In this document: piece by piece, positions 24,195-34,428 of the stretch
How the letters are laid out: the number at the start of each line of letters is the position of its first letter
Position numbering within the stretch: position 1 is the stretch's first letter
From: Chloroflexota bacterium
GTDB lineage: Bacteria; Chloroflexota; Limnocylindria; QHBO01
NCBI GenBank assembly: GCA_038040195.1
Contig: JBBPIR010000001.1
Coordinates: 62,001 to 126,000 of the forward strand
Length of the DNA stretch: 64,000 bases
Reading direction: 5' to 3'
Program-made: the position numbers and the translations under genes
The notes under the pieces: generated by a model
Database searches by the model: none
The model's input: only the letters and a program-made list of their open reading frames with translations
What the model was told of the DNA's origin: nothing

Positions 24195-25862
24195 ATGCGT
24201 CCGACCATGGAGCGCCCCCTGTCTTCCAGAGCGCTGACGCTGATCTGGCTGGCGGGGTTGGGGCTCAGCGTCGCGGCCAGCAGCCTCAGCGCGGCCAACG
24301 GGCGGCCGCCCGGGGTGTTCCTGCCGGTTGGAATCAGCAGCGCTGTATACGTCACGTCCGGGTACGCCATGGCCCGCCGGCGCCCCGCGAACCGGATCGG
24401 GTACCTGCTCGGCGCGATCGGGTTGTTCCAGGCCGCGCAGGTGGCCCTTCGACACCTGATCCCGGTGACCGAGGTCGCCAACGTGGCACTGGGCCCGGTC
24501 GGACCGGTGATCCTGGCCTATGTCTTGCTCGCCTACCCGTCCGGCGTGTTGGCGGGACGGATCGAGCGCTGGGCTGTAGGAGGCATCGCCCTCACCTTCG
24601 CCTTGCTCGCGGTTGCCACGGTGTTCACCGTTGAGCCGGTCGCGCACGGGACCAGCCGCTGCCCGCCCTGTGTTCCGAATCCGCTGCGGATCACCGACCT
24701 CGGGGTGTTTCCATTCATCGACGACCTGAACTCGGTGGCGGTCGTGGCGTCGGGCCTCATCGTCTCGGTCCTGTGCTTCCGCCGCTGGTGGTTGGCGCGA
24801 GAGGCTGCTCGCCGGGTGTTGGCCCCGGTCCTGTTCGGCGGAATCGTCACCGGGTTGGGCTTCGCGGTCATCGGAATCGTTTCCGCCGTCGGGCTCGATT
24901 TCTCCCTTGGGGCCCAGGTCCTCCTGCTACTCCAGATCCTGATCCCGATCGCCCTGGCCGTGACCTTCGTGTACGTGTACGCGGCTCGCGGCGCAGTGTC
25001 GGGAGCGGTGGTCCAGCTGGGAGCGAGTCCCCGGACCGAGGCGCTGGAGGACGCCCTGCGCCATGCCCTGGGGGATCCGGAGCTGATCGTCGCGCGCTGG
25101 TCAGCTGCGGCCGGGGCGTACCTGGATCGGGAGGGGCAGCGGGTGGACCTGGACCGGCTGGACGTGGCGCGCGCGGCGCTCCGCCTGGAACGCGAGGGTC
25201 AGCCATTGGCGACCGTTGTCCATGACGCGACTCTGAACGTGGATGCCGAGCTGGTGGCGACCGTCGCGGACGCGGTCCGCTTCTCGGTGGAGTCGACTGA
25301 GCTCCGCGACCAACTGCGGGCCCGTGGCGGGGACGTCGCCAATCTTCCGCGGGGCGAGGTGACGTTCCTGTTCGGCGACCTCGAAGGCTCGACCGAGATG
25401 CTGTCCGCGCTGGGCGATGCCTACATCGACGTCCTGGCCGAGCTGCGACGGATCGTGCGCGAGGTGACCGACCGATTCGGCGGCCGCGTGGTTGACGCGC
25501 GAGCCGACGAGTGCTTCCTCGCCTTCGCCGATCCGAGCCAAGCCATGGTCGCGGCAGGCGAGATCCAGCGTCGGCTAGGGGATGCGATCTGGCCTGCCGG
25601 GGCGGCACCGCGCATGCGGATTGGGCTTCACTGCGGGACGCCTGATCTCACGGCGGACGGATACGTGGGCATCGACGTTCATCGGGCCGCGCGGGTGATG
25701 GCCACCGCCCAGGGTGGCCAGATCGTGGCATCGGCCACGGTGGCGACCGCGGTGGGCGAGCGCGTCCCGCAGGGCGTGAACCTGGTGCCCCTTGGCTACG
25801 TCAGCCTGAAGGGGATTTCCGAACCGGAGTTCTTGTACCGGGTGGTGTCGGCGCCAGACTGA
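24195..25862 (+). CDS. Membrane class III nucleotide cyclase, variant active site
   Basis: A 555-aa protein with about eight N-terminal membrane helices, a linker and a C-terminal cyclase domain: TFLFGDLEGSTEML, GGRVVDARADECFLAF and GYVGIDVHRAARV. The substrate Lys position holds Asp and the Asn is His, the pattern common in a large actinobacterial/chloroflexal subgroup, so activity is not certain. Probably cotranscribed with the EAL gene, pairing c-di-GMP breakdown with a cyclase. A 17-bp tandem repeat overlaps its stop. Confidence 0.82.
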   Translation: MRPTMERPLSSRALTLIWLAGLGLSVAASSLSAANGRPPGVFLPVGISSAVYVTSGYAMARRRPANRIGYLLGAIGLFQAAQVALRHLIPVTEVANVALGPVGPVILAYVLLAYPSGVLAGRIERWAVGGIALTFALLAVATVFTVEPVAHGTSRCPPCVPNPLRITDLGVFPFIDDLNSVAVVASGLIVSVLCFRRWWLAREAARRVLAPVLFGGIVTGLGFAVIGIVSAVGLDFSLGAQVLLLLQILIPIALAVTFVYVYAARGAVSGAVVQLGASPRTEALEDALRHALGDPELIVARWSAAAGAYLDREGQRVDLDRLDVARAALRLEREGQPLATVVHDATLNVDAELVATVADAVRFSVESTELRDQLRARGGDVANLPRGEVTFLFGDLEGSTEMLSALGDAYIDVLAELRRIVREVTDRFGGRVVDARADECFLAFADPSQAMVAAGEIQRRLGDAIWPAGAAPRMRIGLHCGTPDLTADGYVGIDVHRAARVMATAQGGQIVASATVATAVGERVPQGVNLVPLGYVSLKGISEPEFLYRVVSAPD

Positions 25863-25900
25863 TACCGGCGCCAGACTGATACCGGCGCCAGACTGATACC
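25850..25900 (+). repeat. 17-bp tandem repeat containing the cyclase stop codon
   Basis: Three exact units of GGCGCCAGACTGATACC. The first includes the last codons and TGA stop; the copies place TGA at 25860, 25877 and 25894, one in each frame. Confidence 0.9.
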
Positions 25901-25943
25901 GCCGCCAGAGCCCAGACCTCACATCGGTCATCATTCCGCCGTT

Positions 25944-26891
25944 ATGACTGGTGGAATGGTGACCTCGCGTGTCGACTGGCTGATCTTCCTGGCCCTGGGC
26001 CTGATGTGGGGCAGCAGCTACCTATTCATCAAGATCGGCGTCGAAACGCTCACGCCGTTCACGCTGATCGCGCTTCGGCTCGGGATCGGACTGATGGTGC
26101 TGGCTGCAGTCGTGGCGGTGGCTCGCGAGCCACTCCCCCGCAGCCCGCGGATGTATGGCCACCTGGTCGTCATGTCCATCGTCAGCGTTGCGCTGCCGTT
26201 CTTCCTGATCACGTTCGCCGAACAAACGACCGACTCGGCGCTGGCGGCCATTTTCGGTGCGTCAGTCCCGCTGTTCGTCATCGTCATTGCCGCGATCTTC
26301 CTGCGCGACGAACCGATCACGGTCAACCGGCTGGCCGGCCTGGCCATCGGCTTTGCCGGGGTGCTCATCCTCGTCAGCCCAGGCCTCGGCGCCGCCATGT
26401 CCGGCTCGAACCCGCTGGGCGAGATCGCGCTCATCGGTTCGTCCATCTCGTATGCCGTGGGGGCGGTGTACGCCCGGCGGAACGTCCGCGAGCTGCGACC
26501 GATGATCGCGGCTGTCTTCCAGGTGGGTTTCGCGTTCGTCATCACCTCGGTGCTGGCGTTGGTGCTCGAGCGGCCTTTTGCGACCGTCGTCCGCCCCGAC
26601 ACCGTGATCTCGGTCCTGTGGCTGGGGATCCTCGGCTCGGGCCTGGCCTACCTCGCCTTCTTCCGCCTGCTGGGTCGGTGGGGCGCCACGCGCACGTCGC
26701 TGGTCGCCTATCTCTTGCCGGTGGTCGGCATCGCGCTGGGCGTCCTGGTGTTGAGCGAGCAGATGGATGCCCGGATCCTGCTCGGGACGGCGCTCGTGAT
26801 CGGCGGTGTGGCGCTCGTCAACAGCCGATTCGGGCAGCGGCGCCTGTTCGGTCGTGCGGACGCGGAGCCCGCGGCTGGGCCGAGGCCCTAA
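25944..26891 (+). CDS. EamA/DMT-family transporter
   Basis: A 315-aa inner-membrane protein with ten predicted helices in two EamA repeats (LALGLMWGSSYLFIKIGVET; GEIALIGSSISYAVGAVYAR). Members export metabolites or amino acids; the substrate is unknown. Its TAA overlaps the stop of the convergent DUF6498 gene by 4 bp. Confidence 0.88.
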   Translation: MTGGMVTSRVDWLIFLALGLMWGSSYLFIKIGVETLTPFTLIALRLGIGLMVLAAVVAVAREPLPRSPRMYGHLVVMSIVSVALPFFLITFAEQTTDSALAAIFGASVPLFVIVIAAIFLRDEPITVNRLAGLAIGFAGVLILVSPGLGAAMSGSNPLGEIALIGSSISYAVGAVYARRNVRELRPMIAAVFQVGFAFVITSVLALVLERPFATVVRPDTVISVLWLGILGSGLAYLAFFRLLGRWGATRTSLVAYLLPVVGIALGVLVLSEQMDARILLGTALVIGGVALVNSRFGQRRLFGRADAEPAAGPRP

Positions 26892-27640
26892 TCGTTCGGG
26901 ACTGGGACCGCCTTCGACGGCTGGTGCTGGCGCAGGTGGAAGGCCAGGTCCAGGGCGGTTTTCCCAACGATCAGCACCAGCAGCGACCCGACCGGCGTGC
27001 CCAGGAAGATGCTGACGAACGCGCCCAACAGGATGGTGAGGTGCATGATCACCAGCCGTCCGTAGGGCTGGGTCATGACCTGGGCTGGAGACAGCGTTCG
27101 GTATTCGCCCCGGCCAAGGTAGTTCGTCCAGAACGAGACGCCATGGCTGATGGACAGACCGATGGCGCCCAGAGCCAAGACCCCGAGATCGATATTGGGT
27201 CCGGTCAACGGAGCCGGAATCGTTCCATTGGGTCCGAGGGACGGGTCGCTGGCGATCGCCGGGATCAAGGTGAAGACGAACACGCCATGGACAACCCAGA
27301 ACAGGCCGTAGTGCATGGCGAAGAACCCCGCCACAGCGACGCGGCCCCTCGAGTTGAACGAACTCATGGGTCGGCCGTTCAGGGTCCAGCGAAGGGACGA
27401 GGGCGCCGTGCCCTCGGCGCGCAAGATCTTCAGGATGTTGATGACGCCCACTACCCCGTTCTCGACCCAGTACAGGGCCAGGATGAGCAGCAGGTCCCAG
27501 CCGAGCCACAGGACGCCGGCCAGGGGGACGAGGTTGAAGAGCACGAGCAGGGCGGCGGCCGTGGCCGACGAATTGACCCGATAGGCGTCGAACGCCCGTT
27601 GCAGCAGGCTCCGCGCAGGCATCGGCTGGGTGCTGGTCAC
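26888..27640 (-). CDS. DUF6498 membrane protein
   Basis: A 250-aa protein with about six membrane helices, including LLLILALYWVENGVVGVINI, the hallmark of DUF6498, and GRLVIMHLTILLGAF near the end. Function unknown. The GTG at 27640 starts only 2 bp from hairpin repeat copy 3, so a later start (ATG 27622) is possible. Confidence 0.75.
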   Translation of the reverse strand: MTSTQPMPARSLLQRAFDAYRVNSSATAAALLVLFNLVPLAGVLWLGWDLLLILALYWVENGVVGVINILKILRAEGTAPSSLRWTLNGRPMSSFNSRGRVAVAGFFAMHYGLFWVVHGVFVFTLIPAIASDPSLGPNGTIPAPLTGPNIDLGVLALGAIGLSISHGVSFWTNYLGRGEYRTLSPAQVMTQPYGRLVIMHLTILLGAFVSIFLGTPVGSLLVLIVGKTALDLAFHLRQHQPSKAVPVPND

Positions 27641-27641
27641 G

Positions 27642-27696
27642 GTGTCACAGCCATTCGTGCTATCGCGCTACACGATGTCACGAAGGACTGTGACGC
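27642..27696 (+). repeat. Intergenic hairpin repeat, copy 3
   Basis: GTGTCACAG, then TTCGTGCTATCGCGCTACAC, then GATGTCACGAAGGACTGTGA. It lies directly upstream of the DUF6498 gene and next to a 23-bp tandem repeat. Confidence 0.85.
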
Positions 27697-27702
27697 GATG
27701 GG

Positions 27703-27771
27703 CAAGGTGGGGCTGAGGCCGGCTGCAAGGAGGGGCTGAGGCCGGCTGCAAGGTGGGGCTGAGGCCGGCTG
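27703..27771 (+). repeat. 23-bp tandem repeat, three units
   Basis: Three units of CAAGGTGGGGCTGAGGCC plus GGCTG, with one base difference in the middle unit. Non-coding and adjacent to hairpin repeat copy 3. Confidence 0.9.
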
Positions 27772-27796
27772 AAGCCGGGATTCCCGAGCCGCCTGG

Positions 27797-28201
27797 TCAG
27801 CCGCCACCCCAGGCCGGAGGCCGCGGACGCATCGAATCGGCGCCGTTCCAGGCGTCCCATTCCTCGACCACCAGGCCGTCGGCGTCGAACTGCAGAAGCG
27901 AGATGCCGGCCAGGGTCACCGGCTCGTCGTTCTCGATCTGGGTTGCCCACCACGGGACCGCCGCCCGGTTGCCGTCGACCACCGGATCGCCGAACCAGGC
28001 GGTGACCGTGTGCTCGGACGCGAACGACTGGGTCACATACTCCCGCGCGCCGTCCAGGCCTCGGTACGGCTCGCGGAACGGCTCGGCCCAGTACTCGCAA
28101 TTCGGGGCGTAGAGGGTCAGCACCGCCTCAACGTCCCGTTCCTCCCACCCCCGCTGCCAGGTCTGAGCCCACCGTTGGGCCGCCGCTCGGATATCGTTCA
28201 A
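27797..28201 (-). CDS. NTF2/SnoaL-like protein
   Basis: A 134-aa cone-fold protein (AWGWEERDVEAVLTLYAPNCEY-like start, FASEHTVTAWFGDPVVDGNR, FDADGLVVEEWDAWN). It is a different branch from the three paralogues at 9.8-12.1 kb. TTG start at 28201. It follows moaA by 23 bp on the same strand and may be cotranscribed. Ligand or reaction unknown. Confidence 0.8.
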   Translation of the reverse strand: MNDIRAAAQRWAQTWQRGWEERDVEAVLTLYAPNCEYWAEPFREPYRGLDGAREYVTQSFASEHTVTAWFGDPVVDGNRAAVPWWATQIENDEPVTLAGISLLQFDADGLVVEEWDAWNGADSMRPRPPAWGGG

Positions 28202-28224
28202 CGGGCGACCTTTGGCATGGGTCC

Positions 28225-29331
28225 CTAACCGCCGATCTGCGACATATTACGGGGAGGTGGCCGGAACCCAGGGTCCCCGATGTGGTGCTTCAACTCCTTG
28301 TTCCAGGCCGCCTCGCGGACGAGCTCCTCCAGGGCGGCGTCTGACGCTCCGGCGCGCATAGGTCCGCGCAGATCGGTCTCGTCGATACTGAACAGGCAGG
28401 TTCTCAATGTCCCCTCGGCGGTCAGCCGCAGCCGATCGCATGCGTCGCAGAACGGCTCACTGACCGGGTTGATGAAGCCGATCTCGCCCACCCCGTCCGC
28501 AAACCGATACACCCGGCTGGTCTGGGCCGGGTCGGCCATGGGCACCCGCTCCAGCGGAAGCCAATCCGACGGGACCGATGCCTCCAGGGCTGCCTTCAGC
28601 TCGGCTCCGGTCAGGACCGAGTCGGGCGACCAGCGGCCGCCCCCGTCCAGGGGCATGAACTCGATGAAGCGGACCACGTAGCCGCGCGTGCGGGCCAGCT
28701 CTGCGAAGGCCCGGACCTCGCGGTCGGTGGTGTCACGGAGGGCGACGGCGTTGATCTTGATCGGTCGGAGCTGGGGGTAGGCCTCCGCCGCACGAAGACC
28801 GGCAAGGACCTGCGCGAGCGCGTCGCGGCGCGTGATGTCGCGGAAGGTCTCGGCCACCAGCGAGTCGACGCTGACGTTGAGCCGCTGGAGGCCTGCCTCG
28901 GCCAGGGCGGCGACGTGGCGCTCGAGCAGGAACCCGTTGGTGGTGAGTGACAGGTCAGTCAGGCCGTGGGGTTCCATGGCCGCCAGGCGACGCACGATGT
29001 CGGGCAGCTCACGCCGGACGAGTGGCTCCCCGCCGGTGAGCCGCACGTTGGTTATCCCGAGCCGGACGAGGAGGCCCACCAGGCGCTCGATCTCGCCGGG
29101 GGTGAGCAGCTCCCCGTGGGGCAGGAACGTCATGTCCTCCGAGGGCATGCAGTACAGGCAGCGGAACTGGCAGGCATCGGTGACTGACACGCGCAGCGCG
29201 CGCAGCGTCCGCCCGAAGCCGTCGACCAGCGGCCCCTCCCCGTGGGCAGGGGCCGTGGCGGGCGTGGGACCGATGCCGTTTCCGTGGGTTGCGCCTGGCA
29301 GCCCCGTGATCTGGGTCAGAACCTGCGCCAT
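28225..29331 (-). CDS. moaA: GTP 3',8-cyclase (molybdenum cofactor biosynthesis)
   Basis: A 368-aa radical SAM enzyme that with MoaC converts GTP to cyclic pyranopterin monophosphate. The SAM cluster is in DACQFRCLYCMP; the C-terminal GTP-binding cluster is in FCDACDRLRLTAEGTLRTC; the essential Gly-Gly tail is intact (MSQIGG). The first ~35 residues are a disordered lead longer than usual. No other moa gene is in the window. Confidence 0.95.
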   Translation of the reverse strand: MAQVLTQITGLPGATHGNGIGPTPATAPAHGEGPLVDGFGRTLRALRVSVTDACQFRCLYCMPSEDMTFLPHGELLTPGEIERLVGLLVRLGITNVRLTGGEPLVRRELPDIVRRLAAMEPHGLTDLSLTTNGFLLERHVAALAEAGLQRLNVSVDSLVAETFRDITRRDALAQVLAGLRAAEAYPQLRPIKINAVALRDTTDREVRAFAELARTRGYVVRFIEFMPLDGGGRWSPDSVLTGAELKAALEASVPSDWLPLERVPMADPAQTSRVYRFADGVGEIGFINPVSEPFCDACDRLRLTAEGTLRTCLFSIDETDLRGPMRAGASDAALEELVREAAWNKELKHHIGDPGFRPPPRNMSQIGG

Positions 29332-29381
29332 GGGTACAGCCTGCCAGACCGTTGTTACGCTTGCACGACGTGGTGCTCAGG

Positions 29382-29387
29382 TAGGCT
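29382..29387 (+). promoter_or_regulatory. -10 element before the F420-type oxidoreductase
   Basis: TAGGCT ends 7 nt before ATG 29395. There is no ribosome-binding site, which fits a leaderless mRNA. Confidence 0.5.
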
Positions 29388-29394
29388 TCGCGTC

Positions 29395-30384
29395 ATGACG
29401 AAGGTCGGCTACGCGGCCATGCTCGAGCAGTTCCATCCGACCGAGCTGTTGGGATGGTGCGAGCAGGCGGAGGCGGCCGGGTTTTCGGCCGGCTTCATGG
29501 TCAGCGAGCACTTCCACCCGTGGACCCCGCAGCAGGGCCAGGCCGCCTTCGCGTGGGCCTTCATGGGGGCGCTGGGGCAGCGGACGTCGCTGCCGTTCGG
29601 GACGGCGGTCACGACGCCGGGGTTCCGCTACCACCCCGCGGTGATCGCGCACGCCGCCGCCACGATGGGAACCATGTACCCCGGACGCTTCTGGCTGGGG
29701 CTTGGGGCCGGGGAGGCGCTCAACGAGCACGTCATCGGCGGCGAGTGGCCGGAGATCGGCGTCCGGAGCAGCATGTTGTTCGAGGCCATCGAGGTCATCT
29801 CCAAGTTGTTCTCCGGGGAGGTGGTCAAGCACGACGGGGAGTACTTCACGCTGGAATCGGCGCGGCTCTACACCCGACCCGAAAAGCCGGTACCGATCTA
29901 CGTGGCCACCGCCGGGCCCTACAACGCCAAGCGAACCGGCCGATGGGCGGACGGGATGATCACGGTGGGAGCGGCGGACGAAAAGCTCGAGATGCTGTGG
30001 GCCAAGTTCGCCGAGGGCGCCACGGGGGCGGGCAAGGACCCGGACACCATGCCCAAGCTGCTCCAGATTCACGTGTCGTGGGCCGATACCCAGGCCGAGG
30101 CAGAGGCCCAGGCCATTCGCGAGTGGCCGAACGGCGGGATGCCATTCGCCAAGCAGGACATCCGCAACCCGGAGGACTTCGCGAACATGGCGAAGCTGGT
30201 CCGCCTGGAGGACTACGCCAACCGGATGCTCATCAGCGCCGACCTGGACGAGCACGCCGCCGCGTTGCAGCGCTTCGTGGAGATGGGGTTCTGGGAGGTC
30301 CACGTCCACAACGTCGGCCGCAACCAGGCGGAGTTCATCCGCGCCTATGGGGAGCGGGTCCTGCCCCAGCTCAAGCTCGGCTGA
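29395..30384 (+). CDS. F420-dependent luciferase-like oxidoreductase
   Basis: A 329-aa TIM-barrel flavin/F420 oxidoreductase of the glucose-6-phosphate dehydrogenase-like group: GYAAMLEQFHPTELLGW, VSEHFHPW, LGLGAGEALNEHVIGGEWP and YVATAGPYNAKRTGRWADG. It would transfer hydride between F420 and an alcohol or aldehyde-type substrate; which one is not visible. It is divergent from moaA. A 17-bp repeat overlaps its stop. Confidence 0.88.
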   Translation: MTKVGYAAMLEQFHPTELLGWCEQAEAAGFSAGFMVSEHFHPWTPQQGQAAFAWAFMGALGQRTSLPFGTAVTTPGFRYHPAVIAHAAATMGTMYPGRFWLGLGAGEALNEHVIGGEWPEIGVRSSMLFEAIEVISKLFSGEVVKHDGEYFTLESARLYTRPEKPVPIYVATAGPYNAKRTGRWADGMITVGAADEKLEMLWAKFAEGATGAGKDPDTMPKLLQIHVSWADTQAEAEAQAIREWPNGGMPFAKQDIRNPEDFANMAKLVRLEDYANRMLISADLDEHAAALQRFVEMGFWEVHVHNVGRNQAEFIRAYGERVLPQLKLG

Positions 30385-30468
30385 CACTGGGGTTCGGCTG
30401 ACACTGGGGTTCGGCTGACGAAGGCGAGGCGTGCGCGGCTGAGCGCGGCTGAGCGCGGCTGAGCGCGG
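30379..30468 (+). repeat. Tandem repeats overlapping the oxidoreductase stop
   Basis: Two exact units of GGCTGACACTGGGGTTC (30379-30412), the first holding the stop, and a third partial unit put TGA at 30382, 30399 and 30416, in all three frames. Then GCGGCTGAGC is repeated three times (30435-30464) up to hairpin repeat copy 4. Confidence 0.88.
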
Positions 30469-30528
30469 TATCACAGTCATTCGTGCTATCGCGGTATCGT
30501 GCTGCACGATGTCACGAATGCTTGTGAG
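30468..30528 (+). repeat. Intergenic hairpin repeat, copy 4 (long form)
   Basis: GTATCACAG, TTCGTGCTATCGCGG, an extra TATCGTGCTG, then CACGATGTCACGAA and CTTGTGA. It shares with copy 6 an 8-10 bp insertion in the loop region. Confidence 0.85.
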
Positions 30529-30536
30529 CATTCACT

Positions 30537-31439
30537 ATGGTCGGCCGTGTGCTGGCTGAGCCGATGACTGAACCGACCTTCCTGCCCACCCCGGACGGCC
30601 GGGCGCTGGACGTCTACCTCGCGGGACCGCTTGACGGGATCCCGCTCCTCTTCCACTTCGGCACGCCCTCATCCGGGCTGCCGTTCGACCCAGCGGTGGA
30701 GACCTTCGCGACACGCGGACTGCGGCATGTGAGCTTCAGTCGAGCCGGGTACGGCTCGTCGACCCGTCGACCGGGACGCTCGGTAGCCGATGTGGTCGAC
30801 GACGTCGGGAGCGTGCTGGACCATATCGGTGCCGAGTCGGTCTACGTCATCGGCTGGTCGGGCGGCGGGCCGCATGCCCTGGCCACTGCGGCGCTCATGC
30901 CGGAGCGGGTCAGGGGGGTGGCCCTCATCGGTGGGGTTGCCCCGTATCCGGCCGAGGGTCTGGATTGGACCGCCGGCATGGGCGAGGAGAACATCGAGGA
31001 GTTCGGAGCCGCGCTGGAGGGACCAGAGGCGCTGATCGGGTTCAAGGAGCGGGCCTTGCCGGAGCTGGTCAAGGTCACCGGCCCGCAGGTCGCCGATGCC
31101 TTCGGGGACCTGATCGATGACGTGGACCGCGGGTCCTTGACTGGCGAATTTGCGGAGTGGATTGCCGCGTGCATGCGGGACGCGCTGCGCGAGGGGTACT
31201 GGGGCTGGTTCGACGACGACATGGCGTTCATCAAGCCGTGGGGCTTCGACCTGGATTCCCTTCGCGTGCCAGTCCACGTCTGGCAGGGGGGCCACGACCG
31301 GATGGTGCCCTTCGCCCACGGGGAGTGGCTGGCGGCGCACATTCCCACCGCCCGGCCTCACCTGCTCCCCGAGCATGGCCATCTCAGCCTGGCCGTGGAC
31401 TCCCTCCCTCTAATAGTCGACGAGCTGCTGGCCGACTGA
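30537..31439 (+). CDS. Alpha/beta hydrolase
   Basis: A 300-aa alpha/beta-hydrolase: oxyanion loop LLFHFGTPSSGLPF, nucleophile Ser in IGWSGGGPHALA, acid Asp in WQGGHDRMVPF and His in PEHGHLSLAV. Ester or similar bond hydrolysis is likely; substrate unknown. The ATG at 30537 lies 9 bp after a hairpin repeat; ATG at 30564 is an alternative closer to the fold. Confidence 0.9.
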   Translation: MVGRVLAEPMTEPTFLPTPDGRALDVYLAGPLDGIPLLFHFGTPSSGLPFDPAVETFATRGLRHVSFSRAGYGSSTRRPGRSVADVVDDVGSVLDHIGAESVYVIGWSGGGPHALATAALMPERVRGVALIGGVAPYPAEGLDWTAGMGEENIEEFGAALEGPEALIGFKERALPELVKVTGPQVADAFGDLIDDVDRGSLTGEFAEWIAACMRDALREGYWGWFDDDMAFIKPWGFDLDSLRVPVHVWQGGHDRMVPFAHGEWLAAHIPTARPHLLPEHGHLSLAVDSLPLIVDELLAD

Positions 31440-31440
31440 G

Positions 31441-32667
<1,227 letters not shown>

Positions 32668-32734
32668 CGCGACAGTATGCCCGCAGCCAGGCGAGTGCCA
32701 GGGGCTAGCATCGGGCCATGGTGATGGCCAGCTG

Positions 32735-34198
32735 ATGGCGGACCGATCCTGGCCGCTGCCGATCCCCGGAATCCGGCGGGCATGGTGGCTGCGCGAGGCG
32801 CTGACCACCGAGGCGGCCGCGGGTCGGGTCGCGCCCGCTCCCCCGCTGGTGGGTGTGGCGAGCGCGGAGGTCGCGATCATCGGCGGCGGGTACACCGGGA
32901 TGTGGACCGCCTACTTCCTGACCGAGCGGGCACCCGGGGTGCGGATCGTGCTGCTGGAACAGGACATCTGCGGGGGAGGGCCGTCGGGACGGAACGGAGG
33001 CTTCGTCCACGGCTGGTGGGTGCAGCTCCCCTATCTCGTGAAGCGGTACGGCACCAAGGCCGCGATCGAGATCGCGGATGCCGCCGACGAGGTGGTGGAC
33101 GGGATCGGGGCGTGGTGCGCGCAGCACGGCGTGGACGCCTGGTACCGCAAGGCTGGCTCACTGGAGGCCAACGCGTTTCCGGCGGTCGACAGCGGCTTCG
33201 AGGCCACCGCCGCCAGGTTGGAGCGACTGGGCGCCGGCGGCCAGCTGGCCGCCTGGGATGCGGCGGCGGTCCAGCAGGTGTGCGCCTCCCCCGCGTTCCG
33301 CGACGGCCTATGGATGCCGAGCGCGGCCTCCATCCAACCCGCCCGCCTGGCCCGCGGCCTGCGCCGCGTGTTGCTGGAGCGTGGCGTGACGATCCACGAG
33401 AACACCCGGGTCCGACGGTTGGACGCGCACGCCGGCACCGGCGCGCCCGGGCAGCCCGGCGTGCGGATATGGACCGATAACGGATCGGTAATCGCCCACC
33501 AGGCAATCTTGGCCGTCAATGCCTGGGCCGCCGGCTGGCCCGGACATCGACTCCGACTGCTGGCCTGGGGCAGCTACATGGTTGTGACCGAGCCCATCCC
33601 CGACCGGCTGGAGGCGCTGGGCTGGACCGGCGGGGAGCTGCTCAGCGACACCCGCTTCACCATCAGCTACTTCCGCACTACGGACGACGGGCGGATCGCC
33701 TTCGGTGCGGGGGTGGGCGCGGCCGGCTTCGACGGCCGCATCGGTCAGACCTTCACCCACGACCGGCAGGCCATCGCCCGGGTGGTGGCCAACTTCGACC
33801 ACCTGTTCCCGATGCTGCGCGACGTCCGGTTCGAGGACGCCTGGGGGGGACCGATCGACATCACGGCCGACCGCTTCCCGGTGATCGGGTCGCGGGACGG
33901 GGGCCGCGTCCACTATGCGTACGGGTTCTCCGGCAACGGGGCTGGGCCGGCGCGCCTGGCCGGTCGCGTCCTGGCTGCCCTGGTTGACGATCCCTACGAC
34001 CCGCTGGCTCGGCTGGCGATGGTCGGCCGCGGGCAGCGGATCCTTCCGCCCGAGCCATTTCGCTACATCGGGGCGCGGCTCATCCGCGAGGCCCTTATTC
34101 GGCGCGACGACGCCCTGGACGCCGGCCGTCGGCCGGGCCTCTTCATTCGTGCCCTGGCCCGCGTTCCGAGCTTGCTCGGCTATCGGTTCGAGCATTAG
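32735..34198 (+). CDS. FAD-dependent amine oxidase (DAO/PuuB-like)
   Basis: A 487-aa flavoenzyme of the D-amino-acid oxidase superfamily: dinucleotide motif [33 protein letters not shown], and the C-terminal FAD segment [17 protein letters not shown]. The closest general type is gamma-glutamylputrescine oxidase. It lies directly upstream of polyamine-type ABC genes, which supports oxidation of a polyamine or related amine (inference). Confidence 0.85.
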   Translation: MADRSWPLPIPGIRRAWWLREALTTEAAAGRVAPAPPLVGVASAEVAIIGGGYTGMWTAYFLTERAPGVRIVLLEQDICGGGPSGRNGGFVHGWWVQLPYLVKRYGTKAAIEIADAADEVVDGIGAWCAQHGVDAWYRKAGSLEANAFPAVDSGFEATAARLERLGAGGQLAAWDAAAVQQVCASPAFRDGLWMPSAASIQPARLARGLRRVLLERGVTIHENTRVRRLDAHAGTGAPGQPGVRIWTDNGSVIAHQAILAVNAWAAGWPGHRLRLLAWGSYMVVTEPIPDRLEALGWTGGELLSDTRFTISYFRTTDDGRIAFGAGVGAAGFDGRIGQTFTHDRQAIARVVANFDHLFPMLRDVRFEDAWGGPIDITADRFPVIGSRDGGRVHYAYGFSGNGAGPARLAGRVLAALVDDPYDPLARLAMVGRGQRILPPEPFRYIGARLIREALIRRDDALDAGRRPGLFIRALARVPSLLGYRFEH

Positions 34199-34235
34199 GC
34201 CGGCGGAGGAGGTGGTCGTTCGAGCGACCCCCGCC

Positions 34236-34290
34236 GTATCACAGGCGTTCGTGCTATCGCGCTGCACGATGTCACGAAGGAGTGTGATAC
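34236..34290 (+). repeat. Intergenic hairpin repeat, copy 5
   Basis: GTATCACAG, TTCGTGCTATCGCGCTGCAC, GATGTCACGAAGGAGTGTGA and TAC. This is the best match to the family consensus. A GC hairpin (34201-34235) precedes it. Confidence 0.88.
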
Positions 34291-34428
34291 GCGGCCATCG
34301 GCGCGCGGATGTGTCGGGCATCAGTTGGCCACGTCGGCCACTCACCGGAAATCCGTTGACCCGCCGAACGGCCCCGGCGTAGCATCTCCGCCACGACCGG
34401 GGATCCCTGGCCGAAGAGGAGGTTGGTT

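Noticed and set aside
27703-27771. CRISPR array
   Set aside because: The 23-bp units are directly adjacent without spacers, there are only three, and no cas gene is near.
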